From Marinilactibacillus sp. Marseille-P9653 (lineage in GTDB: Bacteria > Bacillota > Bacilli > Lactobacillales > Carnobacteriaceae_A): a DNA stretch of 64,000 nt. The stretch spans positions 992,001 through 1,056,000 of the forward strand of contig NZ_CAKAKH010000001.1 of assembly GCF_916618885.1 (NCBI RefSeq), in the 5' to 3' direction. The stretch's first letter is position 1; every line of letters begins with the position of its first letter. Position numbers and translations under genes: made by a program. Shown in pieces: positions 33,934 to 43,732 of this stretch. The notes below the pieces were generated by a model. That model saw only the letters and a program-made list of their open reading frames with translations. It was not told the DNA's origin and ran no database searches.

Positions 33934-35477
33934 AACAGGTTGTAACAACTGAAAATGATATGAATCAGAAAAAGAGAATTTCTTTAAGGTGGAAATGGAC
34001 GATTGGAGCAGCCATTGCGATTTTTTTGACTTATACAATTTTTTCAACGATCCTTTATGTTAGTTTTCAGAGAAGTATGTTAGAGAACGAAGAAGTTGCT
34101 TTAAGAGATACTGTTCAGAATCTGTCAGATAGGTTTGGTCAGCAATTCTATGATTTAACAGAAGAGTCTGTTGCAGATACGCTGGAATTGAGTCAATTAA
34201 GGCTTCTTCCTACACTTCCTGATCCTGAATCAGAAGAAATCGTCGATGAGGAAACACCTATTCCTTTGCGAATCGGTCAAGGCGGGATGTATGTTCGAAT
34301 CTTTAACACAGAGTCAGAATTACTTTATGAAACAGCGACATTTTCAACTGATTTTACACCCACAGAGGATTTACGGATTGATACAATCGATGGTCCGTAT
34401 GGTGAAGCCTTTTCGGCCAGAAAACCAATTTATTCATATTTAAATAATGATCATATTGGATACGTTCAAGTGATTAATTCACTTTATTTGTACCATCAGC
34501 TGTCTGATAGTGTTTTGATGGCCATACTGGTTACCGGTGTCATTGCTCTGATGTTTAGTGCTATTATAGGGTATTTTATTGCTCGAAAATTCTTACAACC
34601 AATCAGAAAAATCACAAATGCTATGAAAAGCATCGAATTGGATCCAGAATCAGTTGAAAGAATTGACGTTGGAGATGGCCGAGATGAATTAACAGATTTG
34701 GCCAACGCCTATAACAATATGCTCGACCGGATGCAGAAAAACATCGAACATCAGAAACAGTTTGTTGAAGATGTATCACATGAATTAAGAACACCAGTAG
34801 CTGTAGTAGAAGGACACTTGAAGTTACTGAATAGATGGGGGAAAGATGACCCAACGGTTCTAGAAGAGTCCTTGGATGCTTCTTTACAAGAAATAGGACG
34901 AATGAAGAGCCTTGTTCAGGAAATGCTAGATTTATCTAGAGCTGAACAAGTAGAAATTCATTACAAGAATGAACAGACGCCCGTGCGACAAATCATATAT
35001 GCAACATTTAATAATATTAAACTCGTTCATCCAGATTTTGTATTTATTCTAGATGATGATCTTCGAAAAGAAGTATACGTGAATATTTACCGTAATCACT
35101 TGGAACAGATTCTGATTATCTTATTGGATAATGCAGTGAAATATTCTACGGATAGAAAAGAAGTGCATATCTCTGTATCACTTGATAGCAAAGAAATTCA
35201 AATTGCCATTCAGGATTACGGAGAAGGTATGACAGAAGAAGATACTGAGAAGATCTTTAACCGATTCTACCGTATCGATAAGGCACGTAGCCGTTACAAG
35301 GGTGGAAACGGGCTTGGGTTATCGATTGCCAAGCAACTGATTGAAGGTTATAAAGGTAGGATTTGGGCCGAAAGTGTACTGAATCATGGTTCGATTTTCA
35401 GAATTATGTTACCTGTATTAAAAATAACGGATGATGAATTAAACCATACAACAAAAGAGCCACAAGCTGAGGAGTAA
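33930..35477 (+). CDS. Sensor histidine kinase (LisK/ArlS-like)
   Basis: A 515-residue membrane kinase. TM1 lies at about 28-48 and TM2 at about 190-212, with an extracellular sensor of about 140 residues between them. A HAMP domain follows. The H box contains His284 (DVSHELRTPV), then the ArlS-like EGHLKLLNRWGKDDP, the N box (ILLDNAVKYS), G1 (YGEGM), the F box (FNRFYRID) and G2 (GNGLGLSIA). The GTG start overlaps the regulator stop. An ATG at 33960 is an alternative; neither has a strong ribosome site. Confidence 0.92.
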   Translation: MKQVVTTENDMNQKKRISLRWKWTIGAAIAIFLTYTIFSTILYVSFQRSMLENEEVALRDTVQNLSDRFGQQFYDLTEESVADTLELSQLRLLPTLPDPESEEIVDEETPIPLRIGQGGMYVRIFNTESELLYETATFSTDFTPTEDLRIDTIDGPYGEAFSARKPIYSYLNNDHIGYVQVINSLYLYHQLSDSVLMAILVTGVIALMFSAIIGYFIARKFLQPIRKITNAMKSIELDPESVERIDVGDGRDELTDLANAYNNMLDRMQKNIEHQKQFVEDVSHELRTPVAVVEGHLKLLNRWGKDDPTVLEESLDASLQEIGRMKSLVQEMLDLSRAEQVEIHYKNEQTPVRQIIYATFNNIKLVHPDFVFILDDDLRKEVYVNIYRNHLEQILIILLDNAVKYSTDRKEVHISVSLDSKEIQIAIQDYGEGMTEEDTEKIFNRFYRIDKARSRYKGGNGLGLSIAKQLIEGYKGRIWAESVLNHGSIFRIMLPVLKITDDELNHTTKEPQAEE

Positions 35478-35507
35478 TTCCTTAGCCCGTGACTCTTTTT
35501 TCTCTAT
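35451..35507. terminator. Terminator between the kinase gene and yidC2
   Basis: Nested inverted repeats (AAAGAGCCAC with GTGACTCTTT, and GCTGAGGA with TCCTTAGC) span the kinase stop codon and end in a T run on the plus strand. Confidence 0.7.
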
Positions 35508-35508
35508 A

Positions 35509-36480
35509 TTATTTCTTTTGTTTACCTTCATTGCGTCTGTTTTTATTTTCGAAAGGACTTGATGATTTTCGATTACGACTAGAAGCATTGTTTGAAGAAG
35601 TGATTCCAGTAGATGGTTCTACTTTTTCAGCCGTTTTACGAGCTCTTGGCTTACGGGCAACGACTTGTACTTCACCGTGTTTCTCTTTCAATTCCGCTTG
35701 AATTTTTGGCTTGTAATAAAAAGTTGTAATCGCAGATTGCGCAATCGCGACAAATCCACCAACTAACCAGTAAAGTCCCAATCCTGCTGGACTGGTGAAA
35801 GAGATAACCATTAACATGATCGGGTTCATTAACATCATCGTGTTCGATTGTTTTCTTTGTTCTTCAGGCATGCCCAAGAGCATAACTCTAGATTGTGCGT
35901 AATAGACAGCTCCAGTCAATAGTGCAAGAGGGATACTAGCAGTACCCAATTCAATTCCTAAAAATGTAGCGTTCTGAATGGATTCTGACATACGAATCGC
36001 TTGGAACATAGCAGTGAAAACGGGCATTTGAATGAGTAGTGGTAAACACCCTGCAACGCCACCGAGCATATTCACATTATTTTCACGATAGAGTTCCATT
36101 AGTTCAGCTTGAAGTTCTTGTTTTTGTTTAGGGTCAGTTGATTCTTTCATTTCAGCTTGGATTTCATCGGCTGCTGGTTTTACAACAGACATTTTAACTT
36201 GTTGTTCCAGTGTCGTACGTTGTTGCTTGATACTTAATGGCAAAATCAGAATACGAACGATAATCGTAATGGCAATAATGGCTAGACCATAACTACCTAA
36301 AAGATTATAAAGTAATTCAATGAATTGCTGTGTAGGGAGTACAAGATAGTCAAACAAGAATTGTGATATAGCTCCTGCGGGTTCTCCGGTTGACTGATCA
36401 ATTCGGATACATCCTGACATGAAAACGACTAAGGATAGCATTCCGAGAGAAAGTATCCATTTTTTTGCTCTATTTTTCAA
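35509..36480 (-). CDS. yidC: Membrane protein insertase YidC2/OxaA (lipoprotein form)
   Basis: A 323-residue insertase that places membrane proteins in the bilayer with or without Sec. The lipoprotein signal ends in VFMSGC, with Cys24 as the lipidated residue. Five membrane helices carry the 60KD_IMP fold, including the conserved positive residue region near RILILPLSIKQQRT. The C-terminal 70 residues are highly basic and low in complexity, as in YidC2 of streptococci, where such tails bind ribosomes. It follows the acylphosphatase gene, probably in one transcript. Confidence 0.93.
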   Translation of the reverse strand: MKNRAKKWILSLGMLSLVVFMSGCIRIDQSTGEPAGAISQFLFDYLVLPTQQFIELLYNLLGSYGLAIIAITIIVRILILPLSIKQQRTTLEQQVKMSVVKPAADEIQAEMKESTDPKQKQELQAELMELYRENNVNMLGGVAGCLPLLIQMPVFTAMFQAIRMSESIQNATFLGIELGTASIPLALLTGAVYYAQSRVMLLGMPEEQRKQSNTMMLMNPIMLMVISFTSPAGLGLYWLVGGFVAIAQSAITTFYYKPKIQAELKEKHGEVQVVARKPRARKTAEKVEPSTGITSSNNASSRNRKSSSPFENKNRRNEGKQKK

Positions 36481-36554
36481 AATAATTCAATCCCTTAAGT
36501 GAGTTAGTATTATTAAAACGCCAATTCTCACTATACCTTATAAAGTAAGAGATT

Positions 36555-36926
36555 TCAATTGGACTGTGAAAAATTTGATTTTTCTTCAATGTTTTGATCG
36601 AATTTAACCACAACTTTGTCAACTTTAGCAGAAGGACTAGGCCCTTTACTCACTGCATCAATAAATTTGTCTATTTGATCGGGCGAACCAACCGCCTCAG
36701 AATAAACAGTTCCGTCGGGTTCATTTCTTACGATACCAGTGACACCAATCTCGTCAGCTGCTTGTTTAGTTGTAAACCGGAACCCAACTCCTTGAACGCG
36801 TCCAATTACTTTAAGAGAGACTTTGTCTTTATCTACATCAGTTTGGCGTTCATTAATATATTCAACTGTCCCAGCTTCTGTATTTTCCTGTCCTTTTTTA
36901 AATAAATCATCAAATATTGATCCCAT
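36555..36926 (-). CDS. acyP: Acylphosphatase with N-terminal extension
   Basis: A 123-residue protein. The family is usually about 90 residues long; here a charged extension of roughly 35 residues (MGSIFDDLFKKGQ at its start) precedes the domain. The catalytic Arg50 lies in GRVQGVGFR and Asn68 in VRNEPDG. It hydrolyses carboxyl-phosphate bonds such as in acyl phosphates; the cellular role is unclear. The start has a strong AGGAGG site, and no internal Met would give the short form, so the extension is probably real. Confidence 0.9.
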   Translation of the reverse strand: MGSIFDDLFKKGQENTEAGTVEYINERQTDVDKDKVSLKVIGRVQGVGFRFTTKQAADEIGVTGIVRNEPDGTVYSEAVGSPDQIDKFIDAVSKGPSPSAKVDKVVVKFDQNIEEKSNFSQSN

Positions 36927-37056
36927 GTAAATTCCTCCTAAAAGTTTTATTATCTTGATTTTACAGGTAAATAAGATCAGACGTCAAAAGTTACGTCGGT
37001 ATAGAACACGATTAAGTTCTTTAAAAAAGAACGAACTTCCGTACCCCTTGTTTTCA

Positions 37057-37065
37057 TGATATAAT
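37057..37065 (+). promoter_or_regulatory. Extended -10 element upstream of ftsK
   Basis: TGA-TATAAT lies 36 bp upstream of the start codon, without a good -35. Confidence 0.35.
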
Positions 37066-37100
37066 TAATAGGAAAAGAATAGAATTAGAGGAGTAATTTT

Positions 37101-39437
37101 ATGGCACAGGCACGTAAAAGGGGAAGACCTAAAAAGAAACAATCCAAAGTTTCTTCAGAACTTGTAGGCATTATCATATTGATTATAAACTTTTTAGCAA
37201 TTGGGCAATTCGGGTTTGTAGGCCGTTTCTTTGCCAATATTTTGCGTATTTTCGTGGGAGAAACCTACATAGTTGTATCGTTTGTATTTATCTTGATTGG
37301 AATTTATCTATTAATCAAAGGAAAGAAACCAAGCTTGAAGAGTCAAAGATGGCTCGGAGGATTCTTACTTTTTTGTGCGCTCGTCGTATGGCAGCACGCG
37401 CAATTGTTTTCTCCAATCATGAATGCTAATGTCAATATCATCAGTGCGACTTGGCGGATGTTTGTTCCGCAGTTTACTAGTGTGACGATAGGACAAAGTA
37501 TTGGTGGCGGCATGATTGGTGCTGTTCTTTATGCAACGAGTTATTTCTTGTTTTCTTCAGTTGGGACTTATCTAATGATGGCTATGTTCATCTTTATAGG
37601 AATTATGACGATGTTTCAATTATCTTATAAAAACCTTCTTGATCGTCTCCGTTTATTTGGAGGCGCCTGTTTTAAAGCTGTAGGAAACATAGTTAATACA
37701 ATCAAAGAAAAACAAAGCACTAGAAAGAAAAACAAAAAGAAAAAACCTCAAAAACCTAAGAAAAAAAGGTTAGAGAAGCCGGGACTAGAAGAGTCAGAAA
37801 CTAATGGACTTCAGGTAGAAGCCCAAGAAGATACTAAGGCACCATTAATAGATGAAACTGAATCAGATGATGTTCTAGCTGGTCAGATGGCTTTAAAAAT
37901 CGAAGGATTCCAGCAGAATACTAAAGTGGAAGAACCTAAAGAAGAAGCTGTGAGTTCTGAAACAGGAACAGTTGATTTTGAAATCGGAGAAGAAGAGAAT
38001 GAACAATACAAATTACCTCCGATTTCGTTACTGAATGTCAGAGAACCTGCGGACCAATCAGATGAGTATTCGATTATCCAAGAAAACGTTAAAAAATTGG
38101 AAGAAACTTTTGAAAGTTTTGGCGTGAAAGCAAAAGTCACAAAAGCCAACCTTGGTCCAGCGGTAACGAAATACGAAATTCAGCCAGCAACTGGTGTGAA
38201 AGTAAGTAAAGTAGTTGGATTGACAGATGATATTGCACTCGCACTTGCGGCTAAAGATATTCGTATGGAAGCACCGATTCCAGGTAAAGCTCTGATTGGA
38301 ATTGAAGTTCCGAACTCAGAAGTAAGTATGGTTTCATTTAGAGATGTGATCGAAGGGCAGACCAATAACAAGGATCAGCTGCTTGAAGTTCCATTAGGTA
38401 GAGATATTGCTGGAAACGTCGCAATGGCTGATTTAGCTAAAATGCCTCATTTGTTAGTAGCTGGAGCGACTGGATCAGGTAAATCAGTTGCAATCAATGG
38501 AATTATCATCAGTTTGTTGCTTAAAGCGAAGCCGAACGAAGTGAAATTGATGATGATTGATCCTAAAATGGTTGAATTGAACGTCTATAACGGGATTCCA
38601 CATTTATTGACTCCGGTTGTAACGAATCCTAAAAAAGCTTCACAAGCATTGCATAAAGTGGTTCAGGAAATGGAAAGACGTTATGAACTCTTTGCTGCTA
38701 GTGGAACAAGAAATATGGCCGGATATAATCAATTCGTCAAGAAAAAGAATGAAGAAATGGAAGAAGCGCTACTGCCACTACCTTATATTGTTGTTATCGT
38801 AGATGAGCTTGCTGATTTGATGATGGTGGCTTCTAATGATGTAGAAGATTCTATTACAAGACTAGCTCAAATGGCAAGAGCTGCCGGGATCCATATGATT
38901 CTTGCGACTCAAAGACCTTCTGTAGATGTTATCACTGGAATTATCAAAGCAAATGTACCTTCGAGAATAGCCTTTGCTGTTTCAAGTGGAACAGACTCTA
39001 GAACAATTCTAGATGGAAATGGTGCTGAAAAACTGTTGGGTAGGGGAGATATGTTATTCCAGCCGATGGGCGAGAATAAACCGAACCGAGTACAAGGTGC
39101 CTTTATCTCTGATGAAGAAGTAGAAGCGATCGTTCACTTCGTTAAGGAACAGCAGGAAGCTAACTATGTAGAAGAAATGATTCCGAAAGATGAGCCAATC
39201 GTCAGTCAAGGAGAAGCCGAAGACGAATTATATGACGAAGCAGTGGCTTTAGTTGTAGATATGCAAACAGCAAGTATTTCGCTACTACAAAGAAGATTTA
39301 GAATTGGGTATAACAGAGCAGCACGAATTGTCGATGAAATGGAAGACAGAGGTGTCGTCGGACAATCTGAAGGCTCAAAACCTAGAGAAGTACTCATTCA
39401 GCCTGAAATGGATTCAGCGGAAAATACTCTAGAGTGA
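37101..39437 (+). CDS. ftsK: DNA translocase FtsK/SpoIIIE
   Basis: A 778-residue septal ATPase that pumps chromosomal DNA out of the closing septum. The N-terminus is basic ([10 protein letters not shown]), followed by four membrane helices within about 22-180. A charged linker spans about 190-320. The motor domain has Walker A GATGSGKS (455-462), Walker B ([12 protein letters not shown]) and [13 protein letters not shown]. The C-terminal gamma winged helix (about 700-770), which reads KOPS/SRS-type polarity sites, is present. Single gene with a strong terminator. Confidence 0.96.
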   Translation: MAQARKRGRPKKKQSKVSSELVGIIILIINFLAIGQFGFVGRFFANILRIFVGETYIVVSFVFILIGIYLLIKGKKPSLKSQRWLGGFLLFCALVVWQHAQLFSPIMNANVNIISATWRMFVPQFTSVTIGQSIGGGMIGAVLYATSYFLFSSVGTYLMMAMFIFIGIMTMFQLSYKNLLDRLRLFGGACFKAVGNIVNTIKEKQSTRKKNKKKKPQKPKKKRLEKPGLEESETNGLQVEAQEDTKAPLIDETESDDVLAGQMALKIEGFQQNTKVEEPKEEAVSSETGTVDFEIGEEENEQYKLPPISLLNVREPADQSDEYSIIQENVKKLEETFESFGVKAKVTKANLGPAVTKYEIQPATGVKVSKVVGLTDDIALALAAKDIRMEAPIPGKALIGIEVPNSEVSMVSFRDVIEGQTNNKDQLLEVPLGRDIAGNVAMADLAKMPHLLVAGATGSGKSVAINGIIISLLLKAKPNEVKLMMIDPKMVELNVYNGIPHLLTPVVTNPKKASQALHKVVQEMERRYELFAASGTRNMAGYNQFVKKKNEEMEEALLPLPYIVVIVDELADLMMVASNDVEDSITRLAQMARAAGIHMILATQRPSVDVITGIIKANVPSRIAFAVSSGTDSRTILDGNGAEKLLGRGDMLFQPMGENKPNRVQGAFISDEEVEAIVHFVKEQQEANYVEEMIPKDEPIVSQGEAEDELYDEAVALVVDMQTASISLLQRRFRIGYNRAARIVDEMEDRGVVGQSEGSKPREVLIQPEMDSAENTLE

Positions 39438-39451
39438 AAATGAATATAACG

Positions 39452-39496
39452 TAAAGAATGTAGAGAATATGACAAAATCTCTACATTCTTTTTTTG
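39452..39496 (+). terminator. Terminator after ftsK
   Basis: AAAGAATGTAGAGA pairs with TCTCTACATTCTTT, followed by seven T residues. Confidence 0.9.
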
Positions 39497-39755
39497 TGCA
39501 AAAAGCTATAGAATATGAAAAAATCCGGTATCATTTTCCGAACGTACGGGTATAGAGCGGTTTCATGTGAACGTTTTGGATCAGTTGCTCATTAATTAAT
39601 CGTATTTAGGCTTTATTTTTCTTTACAAAAATGTTACTATTAATTCGAGATAAGAAACAAAGAATTGTGAAATGAATTTGGTGGATTAAGCAGATTCTGT
39701 TAAATACTGATTCAGGAGCAACTCTACATACAATTTTAATTGGAGGAATTTCGTA
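39497..39755 (+). promoter_or_regulatory. Leader region of the nucleoside transporter operon
   Basis: This region holds an extended -10 (TG-T-TACTAT, 39632-39640) and a CCGAAC core at 39538-39543 that partly resembles the PurR box AWWWCCGAACWWT (10 of 13 matches). No purine riboswitch is recognisable. The ribosome site GGAGGA is at its end. Confidence 0.3.
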
Positions 39756-40826
39756 ATGACTACTAAATTAAGAAATCTTTTTGCAATTGGAGCATCTGCT
39801 ATGCTATTAGCAGCTTGCCAGGGACAAGATGCAAGTGATACAGGCTCAACACCTGCTGATGATACTACTACCCCAGATACTGAAGAAACAGCTGAATTCA
39901 AGCTTGGTATGGTAACAGATGAAGGTGGCGTGGATGACCGTTCATTTAACCAATCAGCTTGGGAAGGTATGCAAGCTTGGGCTGATGAAAATGGTTATGG
40001 AGCTGATGCAGTAGATTACTTCCAATCAAATGATGCACAAGATTTTGTACCGAATTTGAATCAAGCAATTCAAGCAGAATTTGATATCATTTACGGAGTT
40101 GGCTTCCAATTAGCAGAAGCGGTTGAAGATGTTGCAAGTAGCAATCCTAACCAACACTTTGGGATCATTGATTCAGTGGTTGAAGCGGATAATGTTATTT
40201 CATTGAACTTCCGTGATAATGAAGCAGCTTATCTAGTAGGTGTTGCAGCTGCACACACGACTGAAACAAATAAAGTTGGATTCATTGGTGGGATTGCTGG
40301 ACCGGTTATTGATAAGTTCGAAGCTGGATTTGTTGAAGGTGTTAAATCAGTAGATCCTGCAATCGAAGTAGAAGTACGTTATGCTGAATCTTTCTCTGAT
40401 GCAGCGATTGGACAACAAATTGCTGCTGGTATGTACTCTGCAGGAGCGGATATCATTTATCATGCATCTGGAGCTGTAGGTAACGGCGTGTTCACAGAAG
40501 CGGCTGACTTAATGGAATCAGGTTCTGAAGAACAATTATGGGTTATCGGAGTAGACCGTGATCAAGAAGAATTGGGTGAATACTCAGGTGGAAACTTAAC
40601 CTTAACTTCTTCTCTTAAAGGCGTAGGAGCAGCAATTCAATTGGCTTCAAACGAAGCAAGAGATGAAGGCTTCCAAGGTGGAGAAAACTTAATTTATGGT
40701 TTAGCTGAAGACGGTGTTGGTGTCACTGAAGGTAATATGTCTGAAGAAGCTTGGACTGCCGTTCAAGAAGCTATGGAATCTATCATTAGTGGAGACATTG
40801 AAGTTCCAGAAACTCCTGGAGAGTAA
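39756..40826 (+). CDS. BMP-family nucleoside-binding lipoprotein
   Basis: A 356-residue substrate-binding lipoprotein of an ABC importer. The signal peptide ends in LLAAC with Cys21 lipidated. A Ser/Thr/Asp-rich linker precedes the Bmp (PnrA/TmpC) domain starting GMVTDEGGVDDRSFNQSAWEG. Family members (BmpA of Lactococcus, PnrA of Treponema) bind purine and pyrimidine nucleosides. The following ATPase and two permeases complete the transporter, although a terminator hairpin lies between this gene and the ATPase. Confidence 0.93.
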   Translation: MTTKLRNLFAIGASAMLLAACQGQDASDTGSTPADDTTTPDTEETAEFKLGMVTDEGGVDDRSFNQSAWEGMQAWADENGYGADAVDYFQSNDAQDFVPNLNQAIQAEFDIIYGVGFQLAEAVEDVASSNPNQHFGIIDSVVEADNVISLNFRDNEAAYLVGVAAAHTTETNKVGFIGGIAGPVIDKFEAGFVEGVKSVDPAIEVEVRYAESFSDAAIGQQIAAGMYSAGADIIYHASGAVGNGVFTEAADLMESGSEEQLWVIGVDRDQEELGEYSGGNLTLTSSLKGVGAAIQLASNEARDEGFQGGENLIYGLAEDGVGVTEGNMSEEAWTAVQEAMESIISGDIEVPETPGE

Positions 40827-40865
40827 GATTCGTTCACTCTGTTAAAGACGATTTGAAATTGAATA

Positions 40866-40899
40866 AAAGAGCGCTGGTCGTGTGACCGGCGCTTTTTTA
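40866..40899 (+). terminator. Hairpin between the binding-protein gene and the ATPase gene
   Basis: GCGCTGGTC and GACCGGCGC form a 9-bp GC-rich stem (one wobble) with loop GTGT and a T6 tail. Partial termination here would give more binding protein than transporter. Confidence 0.85.
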
Positions 40900-41076
40900 G
40901 AGCGAAAAACTCAATACAATTAGTGATTAGATAATATGAATTTTTTAGCACAATATCTTGAAACGAGTCTTTTTTCGAATGAAATACTTCAAAGAAGCTT
41001 GAATACGGGTTCATGATGTAAGATAATGAGAAAACATCAGAATCAATTTAAATAATTTGAATGAGGAGGCCATCTT

Positions 41077-42657
41077 TTGTCTGAATTACAACACGTTATT
41101 GAGATGAGTGGGATCACAAAAGAATTTGGAACATTTAGAGCAAATGATAATATCCATTTAGATTTAAGAAAAGGTGAAATTCATGCACTTTTAGGTGAAA
41201 ATGGTGCAGGTAAATCTACTTTGATGAATATCTTGTCTGGTTTGTTAGAGCCGACTTCCGGAGAAATTAAAGTGAACGGTAAGTCTGTGAACATATCATC
41301 CCCAGATGTAGCAAATGAATTAGGTATTGGTATGGTGCATCAACATTTTATGTTGGTGGATAAATTTACTGTAGCTGAAAACATTATGCTAGGCAGAGAA
41401 AAAACAAAATTTGGATATATTGACCGTAAAAAGGCAGAAAAAGAAATCCAGGCTTTGTCAGACCAATATGGTTTAAGAGTAGATCCTTCTGCACGTGTGG
41501 AGAATATTTCTGTAGGGATGCAACAACGTGTAGAAATTTTGAAAACACTTTACCGTGGAGCAGATATTCTTATCTTCGATGAACCGACAGGGGTTTTAAC
41601 ACCTCAAGAAATTCAAGAGTTAATGGGGATTATGAAGAAATTGGTCAATGAAGGTAAATCAATCATTTTAATCACACACAAGCTTGATGAAATTAAACAA
41701 GTATCCAATAGATGTACCGTTATCCGAAGAGGAAAAAGTATTGATACGGTTGATGTAGCTGTAACTTCGCAACAAGAACTTGCTGACATGATGGTAGGAC
41801 GTTCCGTATCCTTTAAAGTGGATAAAAAGCCTGCTAATCCATCAGGAACCGTTTTGAAAGTTAATGACTTAACTGTAAAAGAAACACGAGGATTTGATGC
41901 AGTAAAAAATATTAGCTTTGAAGTACAGGCTGGAGAAATTCTTGGAATTGCAGGGGTAGATGGAAACGGTCAGTCAGAACTGATCCAGGCTTTGTCTGGA
42001 CTTACTAAATCAAGTAATGGAAGTATCGAATTAGATGGCAAAAACGTAACAAACCTGAAACCAAGAAAAATTACTGAAGCGGGACTGGGTCATATACCAG
42101 AAGACCGTCAGAAATTTGGTTTGATTTTACCGATGACTTTGGAAGAGAATATTGCACTGCAAACATACTACAAAAAGCCATTTAGTAAGCATGGATTCTT
42201 GAACTATAAGGAAATTAAAATACATGCGAAAAGATTGATTGAAGAATTTGATGTTCGTACACCTAGTGAAGAACATTCAGCTGCCTCTTTATCTGGGGGA
42301 AATCAACAAAAAGCCATCATTGCTAGAGAAGTAGACAGAGATCCTGCTTTATTGATTGCAGCACAACCAACTCGTGGATTGGATGTTGGAGCCATCGAGT
42401 ATATTCATAAGCGATTAGTTGAGCTTAGAGATAATGGAAAAGCCGTTCTCTTGATGAGCTATGAACTGGATGAAGTCATGAATGTTTCAGACCGAATCGC
42501 AGTTATGTATGATGGGAAAATTATTGCAATCGTTAATGCTAAAGATACAACAGAATCAGAATTAGGCTTACTGATGGCTGGAGTTTCCTTAAGTGATGCA
42601 CAAGATCAAGCCGAACAAAAAGGAAAGGAGAAGGATGTAGTTGATTCGACAAAGTAA
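41077..42657 (+). CDS. Nucleoside ABC transporter ATPase (NupA/YufO-like)
   Basis: A 526-residue ATPase with two fused ABC domains, as in sugar and nucleoside importers of the CUT2/BMP type. The first has Walker A GENGAGKST, signature ISVGMQQR and Walker B ILIFDEPTGVL. The second has a degenerate Walker A (GVDGNGQSE), signature LSGGNQQK and an ATP-site AAQPTRGLD, a pattern typical of this family. The TTG start follows AGGAGG at 7 bases. The gene overlaps the first permease by 17 bases. Confidence 0.93.
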   Translation: MSELQHVIEMSGITKEFGTFRANDNIHLDLRKGEIHALLGENGAGKSTLMNILSGLLEPTSGEIKVNGKSVNISSPDVANELGIGMVHQHFMLVDKFTVAENIMLGREKTKFGYIDRKKAEKEIQALSDQYGLRVDPSARVENISVGMQQRVEILKTLYRGADILIFDEPTGVLTPQEIQELMGIMKKLVNEGKSIILITHKLDEIKQVSNRCTVIRRGKSIDTVDVAVTSQQELADMMVGRSVSFKVDKKPANPSGTVLKVNDLTVKETRGFDAVKNISFEVQAGEILGIAGVDGNGQSELIQALSGLTKSSNGSIELDGKNVTNLKPRKITEAGLGHIPEDRQKFGLILPMTLEENIALQTYYKKPFSKHGFLNYKEIKIHAKRLIEEFDVRTPSEEHSAASLSGGNQQKAIIAREVDRDPALLIAAQPTRGLDVGAIEYIHKRLVELRDNGKAVLLMSYELDEVMNVSDRIAVMYDGKIIAIVNAKDTTESELGLLMAGVSLSDAQDQAEQKGKEKDVVDSTK

Positions 42658-43732
42658 AGGTTTTTTAAATAGTTTAATCGTTCCTATCATGTCTATCTTG
42701 TTCGGATTTTTATTTGGAGCCATCCTTATGCTGGCATTTGGATATAATCCAGTTGAAGCTTACAGAGCAATGATTGTCAGCGTCTTCCAAAGTCCCTATT
42801 TCATTGGAGAAGCACTTAGACAAGCAACTGCACTAACCTTCACAGGATTAGGGTTTGCATTGGCTTTCCAAGCGGGTTTCTTTAACATCGGTATTGCTGG
42901 ACAAGCTTTAGCTGGTTGGGTGAGTGCCGTTTGGGTTGCATTAGCATTTCCTGATTTACCTAGAATTCTTTTATTAACGCTGAGTTTAGGTGTAGGATTG
43001 CTTGTTGGTGCAATTTGGGCATCGATTGCTGGTTTCTTACGTGCTTATTTTGGAACTAGTGAAGTTATCGTTAGTATTATGCTTAATTATACAGCCTTGC
43101 AAGTGACCAATTATCTAATCCGAAACGTTCTATCTGAAGCTGGAAATACAACAGCAAGAGTTGGTGAAAATGCCAATATGGGATTCCAGTGGTTGTCTAC
43201 TTTAACACAGAATTCAAGATTAAATGTGGGATTCTTTATTGCTATCGTCGTAGTCATTCTTTACTGGGTATTCATGACAAAAACAACTGCCGGTTTTGAA
43301 ATTCGCGCAGTTGGATTAAATGCTTCTGCTTCAAAATATGCTGGAATGAGTGCTGAGAAAAATATTATTTTATCTATGTTTTTAAGTGGTGCTTTAGCTG
43401 GTTTAGGTGGGGCTGTTCACGGACTCGGAACATTTGGAAACATCTTTACTCAAGGTGGGTTACCAGATATCGGATTCAATGGTATCGCGGTTGCTTTACT
43501 TGGACTAGGCAATCCTTTTGGTATTTTCTTCTCTTCTATTTTATTCGGTGTTTTAAACATCGGAGCTGGATTCATGCCGAATCAGGCAGGTGTGCCAGAT
43601 GAAATGGCCAATATTGTCATAGCTGCTATTATTTTCTTTGTAGGCGCTAATTATATTATTCGTTATTTTATAGATAAAAGAGCAGCAAAAAAACAAACTG
43701 CTAGCTCAACTTCGCAAGGAGGAGACGTATGA
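42641..43732 (+). CDS. Nucleoside ABC transporter permease 1 (NupB/YufP-like)
   Basis: A 363-residue polytopic permease of the BPD_transp_2 family, with about nine hydrophobic segments and the family motif GFEIRAVGLNASASKYAGM. The TTG start lies inside the ATPase gene, with GGAGAAGG upstream. The C-terminus is basic. It overlaps the second permease by ATGA. Confidence 0.93.
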   Translation: MIRQSKGFLNSLIVPIMSILFGFLFGAILMLAFGYNPVEAYRAMIVSVFQSPYFIGEALRQATALTFTGLGFALAFQAGFFNIGIAGQALAGWVSAVWVALAFPDLPRILLLTLSLGVGLLVGAIWASIAGFLRAYFGTSEVIVSIMLNYTALQVTNYLIRNVLSEAGNTTARVGENANMGFQWLSTLTQNSRLNVGFFIAIVVVILYWVFMTKTTAGFEIRAVGLNASASKYAGMSAEKNIILSMFLSGALAGLGGAVHGLGTFGNIFTQGGLPDIGFNGIAVALLGLGNPFGIFFSSILFGVLNIGAGFMPNQAGVPDEMANIVIAAIIFFVGANYIIRYFIDKRAAKKQTASSTSQGGDV

